A stretch of 64,000 nucleotides of DNA from SMYC01 sp965197495 (GTDB taxonomy: Bacteria; Acidobacteriota; Vicinamibacteria; Marinacidobacterales; SMYC01): assembly GCA_965197495.1 (NCBI GenBank), contig OZ240210.1, forward strand, positions 5,456,001-5,520,000, given 5' to 3'. The notes below the pieces were generated by a model. The model saw only the letters and a program-made list of their open reading frames with translations, was not told the DNA's origin and did no database searches. Made by a program: the position numbers and the translations under genes. Positions 36,459 to 44,545 of the stretch are shown here, one piece after another; the first letter of the stretch is position 1, and each line of letters begins with the position of its first letter.

Positions 36459-38078
36459 CTAATTCTCGTTGGTCGTGGGAACCATCTGCGCTTGCTTGGC
36501 CTGTTCGACCATCCGGGCGACGTCTGCGAGAAGCTCCTTGGCGTCATAGACGATGCCGTCCTTGATCGTGTACTTGACGCCGCCGACACGCTCGACCTCG
36601 CCGGTATCGTCGTTTAGCCGAACCGCTCCGGTCCCGTACAGGACTTTGAAGTTCGCGATCGGATTCTCCTCGACGACGACGAGGTCTGCGAGAAGGCCGG
36701 GTCGGATGATCCCGAACTCGATCGGAATGCCCTTGGGCTCGTGCAAAGTCTCAGCGCCGTTGAGTGTGGCGGAGCGCACGACCTCGAGAGGATGGAAACC
36801 GGCTTCCTGCAAAAGCTCGAACTCTTCGATATAGGCGAAGCCGTAGAGCTTGTAGATGAAGCCCGAATCGGAGCCCGTCGTCACGCGGCCGCCCGCGTTT
36901 TTGTAGTCGTTCAGAAACTGCATCCACACGTGGTAGAAGTTGCGCCATGCGATCTCGTCATGGCTCGTCCAATAGAACCAATAGGCGCCGTGGCTGCGTC
37001 GGCTCGGCTGGAAGAAATCCCACTGTGAGGGAAGCGTATACATGTCGTGCCAGTCGGCGTTGCGCGCGGCCATGACGTTCCGGCCCGCGGCATAAATCGT
37101 CATCGTCGGATCGATCGTGAGGCCGAGCTCGATGAGCTCATCGATGAGTGCGTTCCAGGGCTCGCTCCCGCGCGGATGGATTTGATCCCAGAGGCGGGCC
37201 ACTTGGCCGAACCGGTGCTGCTCGTCGTTCTGATTCTGGTCGATGGGCCAATCCTGCACGTAGTGGTCTTTGAGGAGGGCTTCGAAAAGCCCGTAGAAGT
37301 GCGTCTGGGTCCCGAGGCCGAGGCGCGCCGCGTCCAGAACATTCATACGAGCAACGCCGTTTTGTCCGAGATGAGCCATGGTGCCGAGACCGTTCTTTTT
37401 CGCCTCATCGATGAGCGCTTCCATGATGTGGGGGTCGTAGGAGCCGAGCTTGAGGCCGTCGATCCCTTGGGCCGCACCCCAGCGCACCCATTCACGGGCT
37501 TTTTCAGCGGTTTGGATGGACCCGTCCTCCCAACCGGTGCCCGTGCCGGCACGTGCGTAGGCGAAAATGCGAGGGGCTACGATTTCGTTCTTGGCGCTCC
37601 GCTCTTTCTCGCTCAGGACAAAGCTGTGCGCGCCGGAGCCGGCGTCGCGCGTCGTCGTGACCCCGTGGGCCATCCAAAGCTTGTAAACATACTCCGCCTC
37701 CGGCGCTTTGGGGACACCGCCCGTGTGCGTATGAAGGTCCACGAAACCGGGCATGACGTACATTCCCGAGATGTCGATCTCCTTGGTCGCGTCCGCAGGT
37801 CGCTTCGACTCGTCGATCTCGATGAAAGGCGTGCCGACGCTTTTGATCTCTACGATGCGGTTGCCTTCGATGACGATATCCTTCGGTCCCGCGGGCGGCG
37901 CGCCCGTGCCGTCGATGACGATGCCGCCACGAAGGATGAGGCGTTCGTGCGGTCCATCGCCCTGGCCGTTCCGGTCGGGCGCCGGACGGACCTGCTCGCG
38001 CTCCTGCGAAATAGCCGGCGCCACGAGGGCGAAAACCAAAGCGACTGCGGCAAAAAATGAAAATGCCCATGTATTCAT
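36459..38078 (-). CDS. secreted amidohydrolase family protein
   Basis: 539 residues from ATG 38078, which starts a signal peptide (MNTWAFSFFAAVALVFALVA). Amidohydrolase_1 fold with metal ligands HTHT in FVDLHTHTGG, His in MAHLGQNG and Asp in TTGSDSGFIY. The N-terminal ILRGGIVIDGTGAPP and the C-terminal GLLADLVVVEENPIANF form the usual beta-sandwich around the barrel. Members cleave cyclic amides, dipeptides (Xaa-Pro or Xaa-Arg) or related bonds; the substrate is not predictable. Intact. Confidence 0.87.
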   Translation of the reverse strand: MNTWAFSFFAAVALVFALVAPAISQEREQVRPAPDRNGQGDGPHERLILRGGIVIDGTGAPPAGPKDIVIEGNRIVEIKSVGTPFIEIDESKRPADATKEIDISGMYVMPGFVDLHTHTGGVPKAPEAEYVYKLWMAHGVTTTRDAGSGAHSFVLSEKERSAKNEIVAPRIFAYARAGTGTGWEDGSIQTAEKAREWVRWGAAQGIDGLKLGSYDPHIMEALIDEAKKNGLGTMAHLGQNGVARMNVLDAARLGLGTQTHFYGLFEALLKDHYVQDWPIDQNQNDEQHRFGQVARLWDQIHPRGSEPWNALIDELIELGLTIDPTMTIYAAGRNVMAARNADWHDMYTLPSQWDFFQPSRRSHGAYWFYWTSHDEIAWRNFYHVWMQFLNDYKNAGGRVTTGSDSGFIYKLYGFAYIEEFELLQEAGFHPLEVVRSATLNGAETLHEPKGIPIEFGIIRPGLLADLVVVEENPIANFKVLYGTGAVRLNDDTGEVERVGGVKYTIKDGIVYDAKELLADVARMVEQAKQAQMVPTTNEN

Positions 38079-38436
38079 CGAATATTGCCTCCCAAACGAG
38101 TGCTCGTCATTGTATACGTCTTCACTCGCAAAGCCGTCCACCTGTTCTGTAACCCGGGAAATTTTCGGGTTTACACATGCGGCGAATAAAGGTATTAGTA
38201 TGGTCGTTGAAGGTTGCCGGGCGTGCCCATTGGGCGGCCTCTGTCGAGATGAGCACTCGCCATTATTGGCGGTAACCGCAACGGCGTATTGGCGTAGTCT
38301 TGCCTTTGGAGCTTCCCGCGCCAGACGTTGTCGGTATCGTATCGGCTTCGTCGTCCTGGAATCGATGCCTAGCCTTCCAGGTACCGCCCTGCAACCTTTC
38401 TAAGTTTGCCCCGCGCGGGTGCTCCTAAGGGACGGG

Positions 38437-38501
38437 TGGCGAGCAGCGGGCCTCGGCGTGGCGAGCAGCGGGGCCTCGGCGTGGCGAGCAGGGGGCCTCG
38501 G
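38437..38501. repeat. tandem repeat, three units of 22-23 bp
   Basis: Three consecutive copies of TGGCGAGCAGCGGGCCTCGG(CG), differing by one G insertion and one C/G change. They lie upstream of the rhomboid gene. In reverse complement the last unit is preceded by a sequence faintly like a tRNA T-arm (GATTCGAGTCC), but no tRNA body is present. Function unknown. Confidence 0.6.
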
Positions 38502-38546
38502 ACTCGAATCGACGCGCCATCCACCCATGCGTTATATTGCTCATCC

Positions 38547-39737
38547 ATGTTCCTTCCCATCGGAGACCAGCCGAATCCGCGTGGCACACCGTTTCTGACC
38601 TACGCGCTCATCGGTTTGAACGTAGCCGTCTTCGCGCTCACGTTTCTGCCGTTGACCGCCCGGCTCGCGGACCCAGCGGATCCGAGGGTTCAGGAATATC
38701 TGGGCGCCATTCGCCAAAATCTCCCGCCCAACGTGCCCATGGAGCAGGTCGCGCCACAGTTGACCGCTTACGATCTGTTGGTATTCGAATATGGCTACCG
38801 GCCCTCCGATCCGTCGATCGTGACCCTCTTCACGTCGATGTTCATGCATGGTGGGTTCATGCACCTGTTCGGGAACATGCTCTTTCTCTGGATCTATGGA
38901 GACAACGTCGAGCATCGGCTCGGAGCGACCGGCTATGTCGTGTGGTACTTGATCTCGGGAGCGGCGGCGACTTTGTTCCACGCGGCCTTCGCGAGCGATT
39001 CGCCCATCCCGCTCGTCGGGGCATCGGGGGCGATCTCGGGCATTCTCGGCTTCTACTTCGTCTGGTTTCCGCACAATCAGGTGCGCGTGCTCATCTTTCT
39101 CTTCTACTTCATTCGCGTGGTCATGCTTCCGGCACGCTGGGTGCTGGGCTTTTACATCGTCATCAGCAATATTCTTCCGTTCCTCGCGACGGTGGGGCAG
39201 GGCTCGGGCGTGGCGCACGGGGCGCATATAGGCGGCTTTCTCGTGGGTGGGGTCGTGGCCTTGTTTCTGAATCGGCGCGAGATGACGGCGCCCCCGCGAG
39301 AGTACCGTGAGGAGCATCCTTCGTCGAGCAACAGGCCGCGCTCCATGGGGGAAGCGATTACCGCGGCTGTTACGCAAGGGAAGTTCGAGACAGCCGCAGA
39401 GCTTTATTTCGATCTGCCGTCGATCCGGACGCGCGGGATTCTTGCGCCCAAAGTTTCGCTCTCGCTGGCGAACTGGATGTCGAAGAATGGACATGCGCGC
39501 GGGGCCCTCACCGTGCATCAGCGCCACTTGCGGGACTATCCGTGCGGCCCCGGTCTCGCGGAAGCACACGCGGGCGCCGGGCTCGTTCAACTCCATGATT
39601 TGGGCGAGCCGACGGCGGCCTACCAACATTTTGTAGACGCACTCGACCACGATCCGCCGCGCGAGCTCAAGGGGTTGATCCGGCAAGGCCTCGCCGAGAT
39701 CGCCTCGATGCAGAAATTTCCGATCCGCCGGCATTAG
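38547..39737 (+). CDS. rhomboid family intramembrane serine protease
   Basis: 396 residues from ATG 38547; the longer frame upstream reads the tandem repeat and is not credible. Six or so membrane segments: GLNVAVFALTFLPL, then HGGFMHLFGNMLFLWIYGDN (rhomboid loop), WYLISGAAATLFHAAF, catalytic Ser in LVGASGAISGILGF, and catalytic His in AHGAHIGGFLVGGVV. A soluble tail of about 130 residues is helical and TPR-like (AYQHFVDALDHDPPRELKGL). It cleaves membrane-anchored substrates. Intact. Confidence 0.88.
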   Translation: MFLPIGDQPNPRGTPFLTYALIGLNVAVFALTFLPLTARLADPADPRVQEYLGAIRQNLPPNVPMEQVAPQLTAYDLLVFEYGYRPSDPSIVTLFTSMFMHGGFMHLFGNMLFLWIYGDNVEHRLGATGYVVWYLISGAAATLFHAAFASDSPIPLVGASGAISGILGFYFVWFPHNQVRVLIFLFYFIRVVMLPARWVLGFYIVISNILPFLATVGQGSGVAHGAHIGGFLVGGVVALFLNRREMTAPPREYREEHPSSSNRPRSMGEAITAAVTQGKFETAAELYFDLPSIRTRGILAPKVSLSLANWMSKNGHARGALTVHQRHLRDYPCGPGLAEAHAGAGLVQLHDLGEPTAAYQHFVDALDHDPPRELKGLIRQGLAEIASMQKFPIRRH

Positions 39738-39870
39738 ACGGAACTTCCGCCGGCTAGACGCATGTAAACCCGTACGTTTAAAGCAGATGCGGCGGTTCTA
39801 AATGTAATGTGTAAGCATGTAATAGTGACAGAACAGTTATTTTACTGATTTAATCCTGTATAGTCGGCGC

Positions 39871-41601
39871 ATGTACATCGCCAAGGTGCCGAACCGCAAC
39901 TCGCCCCCAGCGATTCTCATCCGCGAAAGCTACCGCGAAGGCGGTGCGCCCAAAACGAGGACCGTCGCCAACATCTCGAAGTGGAAGCCCGCGCGAATTG
40001 AAGCTCTTCGCCAGTTGCTGAAGGGCAACGTGGATTTGGGTGAGGCTCAGCAGTTCGAGATCACCAGAAGCAAGCCTCACGGACATGTTGCGGCCGTGCT
40101 GGGAACGCTGCGCAAAGTTGGCCTCGAGCGAATCATCCATAGCCGCCAGCGCCGAGAGCGTGACCTCGTCGTGGCGATGATTGTGGCGCGAATCGTAGAG
40201 CCGGGCTCCAAGTTGGCCACGGCCCGTGGTCTATCGAAACAGACCTTGACTTCGTCATTGGGTGAGTGTGTTGGAGTTGAAGACACCAACGAGGATGAGT
40301 TGTATGATTCCCTGGATTGGCTTTTGAGCCGCCAAGCAGCCATAGAGAAGAAACTGGCGAAACGCCATCTGCAGCAGGGCAGCCTGGTTCTCTACGGCTT
40401 GACGTCGACTTGGGTAGAAGGTCGGTCGTGCCCTCTGGCGAAGCTCGGTTACTCGAGAGACGGCAAGAAAAACAAGTTGCAGGTCGTGTTCGGCTTACTG
40501 TGTGAGCGTGATGGTCGGCCGGTCGGGGTAGAGGTGTTCGAAGGCAACACCGGAGATCCCGCAACACTGGGGAGCCAAATTCGCAAAGTCCGAGAACGTT
40601 TTGAGCTTGACAGTATCGTCTTCGTAGGTGACCGAGGGATGATCACCGAAGCCCTGATTCGCGAGGAACTTCGACCGGAGGAAGGTCTCGAGTGGATCAG
40701 CTCACTTCGTGCCCCTCAGATTCAGCGACTTGCAAAAGACGGAATGCTGCAGCCTTCTCTGTTCGATGAACTCGACCTAGCGGAGATCCACCATCCTAGC
40801 TTCCCTGGTGAGCGACTCATCGCCTGCCGCAACCCTCTTCTTGCTACCGAGCGGGCGCGGAAGCGAGAAGAGATGCTTGTGTCGACGGAGTCAAAGCTAG
40901 AAGTGATTAGCAAAGCGACGAAGCGAGACCAACGTCCTTTGCGAGGCAAAGATACCATCGGCATACGATTGGGTCGAGTGTTCGCTCGGAGCAAGATGGG
41001 CAAGCACTTTCGCTACACCATTACGGACGACGGCTTCGACTTCGAGCGCGACAACGAAAACATCGAGCGTGAGGCGGCCCTCGACGGCATCTATATCATC
41101 CGAACAAGCCTCACCGAAGAGGCCATCTCCGCAGACGAAGCTGTCAGGACCTACAAAGGCTTGGCAGTCGTTAAACGCGCTTTTCGTTGCTGCAAAACCG
41201 TGGATTTGAAAGTACGGCCCATCTATCACTACAACGCTGAGCGAGTTCGAGCTCACATCTTTCTTTGCATGCTCGCCTACTACGTGGAATGGCACATGCG
41301 AAAAGCCCTCGTCCCGATCTTGTTTGACGACGACGACCCTGACGGTGCCCATGCCAAACGCTCATCCATCGTCAGCCCAGCAACGCCTTCAGACTCCGCC
41401 CAGGCAAAGGCTTCTACCAAGAAGACTCCCGACGGGTTGCCCGTCCACAGTTTCAGAACGCTTCTTTCTGATCTTGCTACGGTCACGAAAAATCAGGTCG
41501 AAAACGAAGCCCGCGGCCTGTCCTTCGTCAGCATCACTCGCCCCACACCCTTGCAGCACAAAGCATTCAACCTGCTCGAAATCAACCCCCGCACGATGTA
41601 A
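39871..41601 (+). CDS. IS1634-family transposase, element 2, catalytic Asp replaced
   Basis: 576 residues, uninterrupted. It aligns with the broken element 1 and 3 proteins throughout (IAKVPNRNSPPAILIRESYR, HRxGRDL-like RRERDLVVAMIVARI, VGDRGMITE). In the conserved LYDLTSxYFEG motif the first catalytic Asp is Gly here (LYGLTSTWVEG; codon GGC where GAC is expected), while the other two elements keep Asp. So a full-length but probably catalytically dead enzyme. Element boundaries could not be fixed; the CTAG seen flanking elements 1 and 3 was not found on both sides. Confidence 0.85.
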   Translation: MYIAKVPNRNSPPAILIRESYREGGAPKTRTVANISKWKPARIEALRQLLKGNVDLGEAQQFEITRSKPHGHVAAVLGTLRKVGLERIIHSRQRRERDLVVAMIVARIVEPGSKLATARGLSKQTLTSSLGECVGVEDTNEDELYDSLDWLLSRQAAIEKKLAKRHLQQGSLVLYGLTSTWVEGRSCPLAKLGYSRDGKKNKLQVVFGLLCERDGRPVGVEVFEGNTGDPATLGSQIRKVRERFELDSIVFVGDRGMITEALIREELRPEEGLEWISSLRAPQIQRLAKDGMLQPSLFDELDLAEIHHPSFPGERLIACRNPLLATERARKREEMLVSTESKLEVISKATKRDQRPLRGKDTIGIRLGRVFARSKMGKHFRYTITDDGFDFERDNENIEREAALDGIYIIRTSLTEEAISADEAVRTYKGLAVVKRAFRCCKTVDLKVRPIYHYNAERVRAHIFLCMLAYYVEWHMRKALVPILFDDDDPDGAHAKRSSIVSPATPSDSAQAKASTKKTPDGLPVHSFRTLLSDLATVTKNQVENEARGLSFVSITRPTPLQHKAFNLLEINPRTM

Positions 41602-41685
41602 GCAGTACACACACCTCTCTTCAAAAACAAAGCCAATGATGCCCACACTTACGCTTGTTCATCCGTGGAAGGTCCGATTAGAGCC

Positions 41686-42361
41686 TATGGACGTTCCTTG
41701 CCGGCTCTATCGCGGGGGCACGAGCCGCGGCGTATTTTTTCTCGAGAGCGATCTTCCCGAGTCACGGGAAGAGCGCGAGCGCATCTTGCTGCGCGTTCTC
41801 GGAAGTCCCGATACGCGGCAAATCGACGGCCTCGGTGGAGCGAATTCGCAGACGAGCAAAGCGATGATCGTCGCACCTGTGACGGCTCGAGCCACTCGAG
41901 ATCGATCCGTGCGCATCGCCCAGGCACGCCGGGTATCTCGAAATTCCCGTCGGGCGCGAGACGGCCGTCCCGCGTGGGAATGTGCGCGTGCACGCGCAGG
42001 CCCGTATTGCGGCTCATGATCCGAACGACCGTCGTAGGCTCGGTGGGCTCGACCAGCCCCGCATCGAGTGCGCAGACACCGACGGCCGACGTCAAGTTCC
42101 CGCAGTTCCCGCTCCAATCTACCAGCGGCTGGTCAACGGCCACCTGGGCGAAGAGCGTCGACACATCCGCCTCTGTATCCTCCGCCGGGAGGCTCTGCCG
42201 GACGCGGTTTGCTGCCGAGCGGCCAGGCCTCGGATAGGGTAACGCTTCCGGATGGTCGCAGCTTCGAAGTGTCCATGCTCGACGCGGCGAACCCCGCCGT
42301 GTTCGTGCGTGCGTCGGATGTCGGCTTGACCGGAACGGAGCTTCCAGCCGCCATCGAGTCC
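41686..42361 (+). pseudogene. prpF: PrpF-like isomerase with internal inversion and truncation
   Basis: The N-terminal piece on the plus strand reads MDVPCRLYRGGTSRGVFFLE through GGANSQTSKAMIVAP. The next expected segment (AEDTEADVSTLFAQVAVDQP, then LVDWSGNCGNLTSAVGVCAL, to IDLEWLEPS) is encoded on the minus strand between about 41896 and 42180. The continuation (GRGLLPSGQASDRVTLPDGR, SFEVSMLDAANPAVFVRAS) is back on the plus strand. The last about 150 residues are missing. PrpF isomerises 2-methyl-aconitate in the methylcitrate cycle. The inversion alone inactivates it. Confidence 0.8.
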
Positions 42362-42377
42362 CGGCATTGCAATTTAC

Positions 42378-42745
42378 TTCATGCAAGTCGCGCTCATCGT
42401 GGCCGCGCTCGTGGAGTTCGGGATCCTCCCGATCGCAGCGCACTTCTTCATTTACTATTTCGGGACTTTTCCTTCATTATCCCGCCGGGTGCATCGCCGC
42501 GATCGCCGCAGCGAGCATCGCGGGCGCCGGACCCATGCGGACGGCGTGGGAGGCGGTCAGGCTTGGCATCGTCGCCTTCATCGTGCCGTTTATCTTCGTG
42601 ATCTCGCCGTCGCTTCTAGCGGAGGGGGAGCTCTGGCAGACAGGCGTCGACTTCACCGCCGCGCTCGCGGGCGTCTTCGCCATCAGCGCGGCACTGCGCG
42701 GCTTCGTCGTCGCTCCCGTCGGAATGCGCGGCCGCGCCGGGCCAC
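42378..42745 (+). pseudogene. TRAP transporter fused permease, C-terminal fragment
   Basis: Hydrophobic segment ALIVAALVEFGILPIAAHFF in one frame, shifting near 42474 to IIPPGCIAAIAAASIAGAGP, MRTAWEAVRLGIVAFIVPFI and FVISPSLLAEGELW. This matches the penultimate part of 4TM/12TM fused TRAP permeases. It is fused directly to the end of the prpF scrap and, at 42745, to a lipoxygenase. Only about 120 residues of 600 or more remain. Dead remnant. Confidence 0.65.
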
Positions 42746-43746
42746 AACCCGGTGTTCACTCCGCACGATGGGCTGGCTTGGCTGATGGCCAAGACCATCG
42801 TCCAGATCGCCGACGCCAACATGCACGAGGCGTCCACGCATCTGGCGCGCACGCACCTGATGCTCGAGCCCTTCGTCATCGCCACCGAGCGTCAGCTCGC
42901 CTGGAACCACCCGGTGGGCCTTCTTCTGCGCCCGCATTTCGAGGGCACCCTGTTCATCAACGATCTCGCACAGTCGTTTCTGATCGCGCCCGGGGGCCCC
43001 GTGGACGAGCTGCTGGCCGGCACCCTGGACGCGACCCGCGAGCTCGCGGCGCGGGCACTTGCCGACTACTCCCTGAATCACGCCGCCCTGCCGGCCGCCC
43101 TGCATGCGCGCGGGGTCGACGATGCGAGCGTCCTGCCGCACTACCCCTACCGCGACGACGCTCTTCTGTACTGGCGCGTCATCAAGCGCTGGGTCCACGA
43201 CTACGTGCGCACCTACTACCGCTCGTCGCGGGAGGTTGTCGAGGACACCGAGCTCGCGAAATGGTGTCGCGAGTTCGGCCACGCCGGGCGCGTCGCCGGC
43301 TTTCGAGACGGCGCGGTGATCACGACTCGGACCGCCCTGGTCGATGCGCTGACCAGCGTGATCTTCACCGCCAGCGTCCAGCACACGGCGGTGAACTACC
43401 GCAATACGACCACATGGCCTACACGCCGAGCATGCCGCTTGCAGGCTTCGCGCCCGCGCCGGTCGGCGTCCACGGGTTGAACGAGCAAGACTACCTCGAG
43501 CTGCTACCGCCTCAACGCTCGGCCCTGGGTCAGCTCAACATCCTGTATCTGCTCGGCAGCGTGCGCCACACCACCCTCGGTGAGTACGGCGACGGCACGC
43601 TGTGCGACCCTGCCATCCAGAGGCCGATGAAAGGCTTCAGTCGCCGCCTGGACCGGGCCGGGGCTCTCGTCAACGTTCGCAATCGTAGGCGCCGCCCCTA
43701 TCCCTTCCTCGTACGTGGAGGGATCTCGCAGAGCACCAACATCTAG
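42746..43746 (+). pseudogene. lipoxygenase, C-terminal catalytic part with frameshift
   Basis: The iron-binding signature is unmistakable: HEASTHLARTHLMLEPFVIA and HPVGLLLRPHFEGTLFIND give the clustered His ligands. QHTAVNY holds the later His/Asn pair, and the protein ends STNI, supplying the C-terminal Ile carboxylate ligand. A frameshift near 43398 separates QHTAVNY from DHMAYTPSMPLAGFAP onward. The N-terminal half is absent, replaced by a TRAP permease fragment. Lipoxygenases dioxygenate polyunsaturated fatty acids and are rare in bacteria. Non-functional as it stands. Confidence 0.8.
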
Positions 43747-44360
43747 AACGCGGGACAGTCCGACGACTCACGTCGTCGAATTTCCGTTGGCTCGGGACCC
43801 TGTTGTTCGTCAAAACTCGTCCTTCCGTGAAATCAAATACTTACACGTCCTCGCCTGCTAGGAGCTCGCTCGCTGTCCCGCTTGCGATCAGGGCCCAGCA
43901 AGGGCACACTCCGTCGCTATGCTCCGTTATGTCACACCACCATTACGAAGGGCGCGAAGCGGCCTGAGAGGGCAGTCAACTCTCGCCGCTTGGATTTGAA
44001 CAAGGGCGTGGGGGCAACCTGAGCCAGTCTCCTTGCGTTATCAACCATTACCATTAGCCACACTCCTCCTGTGAGCTCGACCCTATCGGAAGACGGCCTT
44101 TTGCGACCCGCGGCTCGTCCGGATTAATGGATTAATAATGATGAGACACCCCACTCTACGCTGGACCTGCAACCCAACAGCAAGGTCAACGGGTCCGCTT
44201 AGTCCAAGAACCGTCGAGTGGATGACGAGCGACCCCGTCGGTCACATCGTTCTACTCGTCGATCCCGGCGTGCGGTTCGGTCACTAGCGGTTCGAGCCAG
44301 CTACTGCGCCGCTCATGCGCTAGAATCGCAACTCAGACTCCCACACCCGCAGCTTGTTTC
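43747..44360. other. gene-poor interval
   Basis: About 610 bp with no recognisable gene, RNA or repeat on either strand; many stops in all frames. It separates the lipoxygenase relic from an outer-membrane protein fragment, so it is probably the residue of deleted genes. Confidence 0.5.
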
Positions 44361-44545
44361 CTAGAACCGCAGCTGGGAGCCCACGCCGACGATCTTGAGG
44401 GCCGTCGCGGGGGTATTGACCGTCGCTTGATAGAAGAAGAGCGTCCGGGCATCGAGGTTGCGTCTACCGTTGCCATCGTCGATCAACCACCGATAATCCC
44501 CGCCGACGAACGCGGCCGAGCTATCCGCTCCCAGCCTTACGTTTC
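44361..44545 (-). pseudogene. outer-membrane protein, C-terminal fragment
   Basis: A minus-strand frame reads AAFVGGDYRWLIDDGNGRRN, then LDARTLFFYQATVNTPATAL and KIVGVGSQLRF before a stop at 44361. Alternating strands and a terminal Phe preceded by basic/polar residues are the outer-membrane barrel insertion signature. Nothing upstream remains because it abuts the end of the coiled-coil gene at 44537. Confidence 0.5.

Noticed and set aside
38500..38545. Possible tRNA 3' end on the minus strand (GATTCGAGTCC)
   Set aside because: No matching D-arm, anticodon arm or acceptor stem could be built, and position 53 of the T-arm is wrong.
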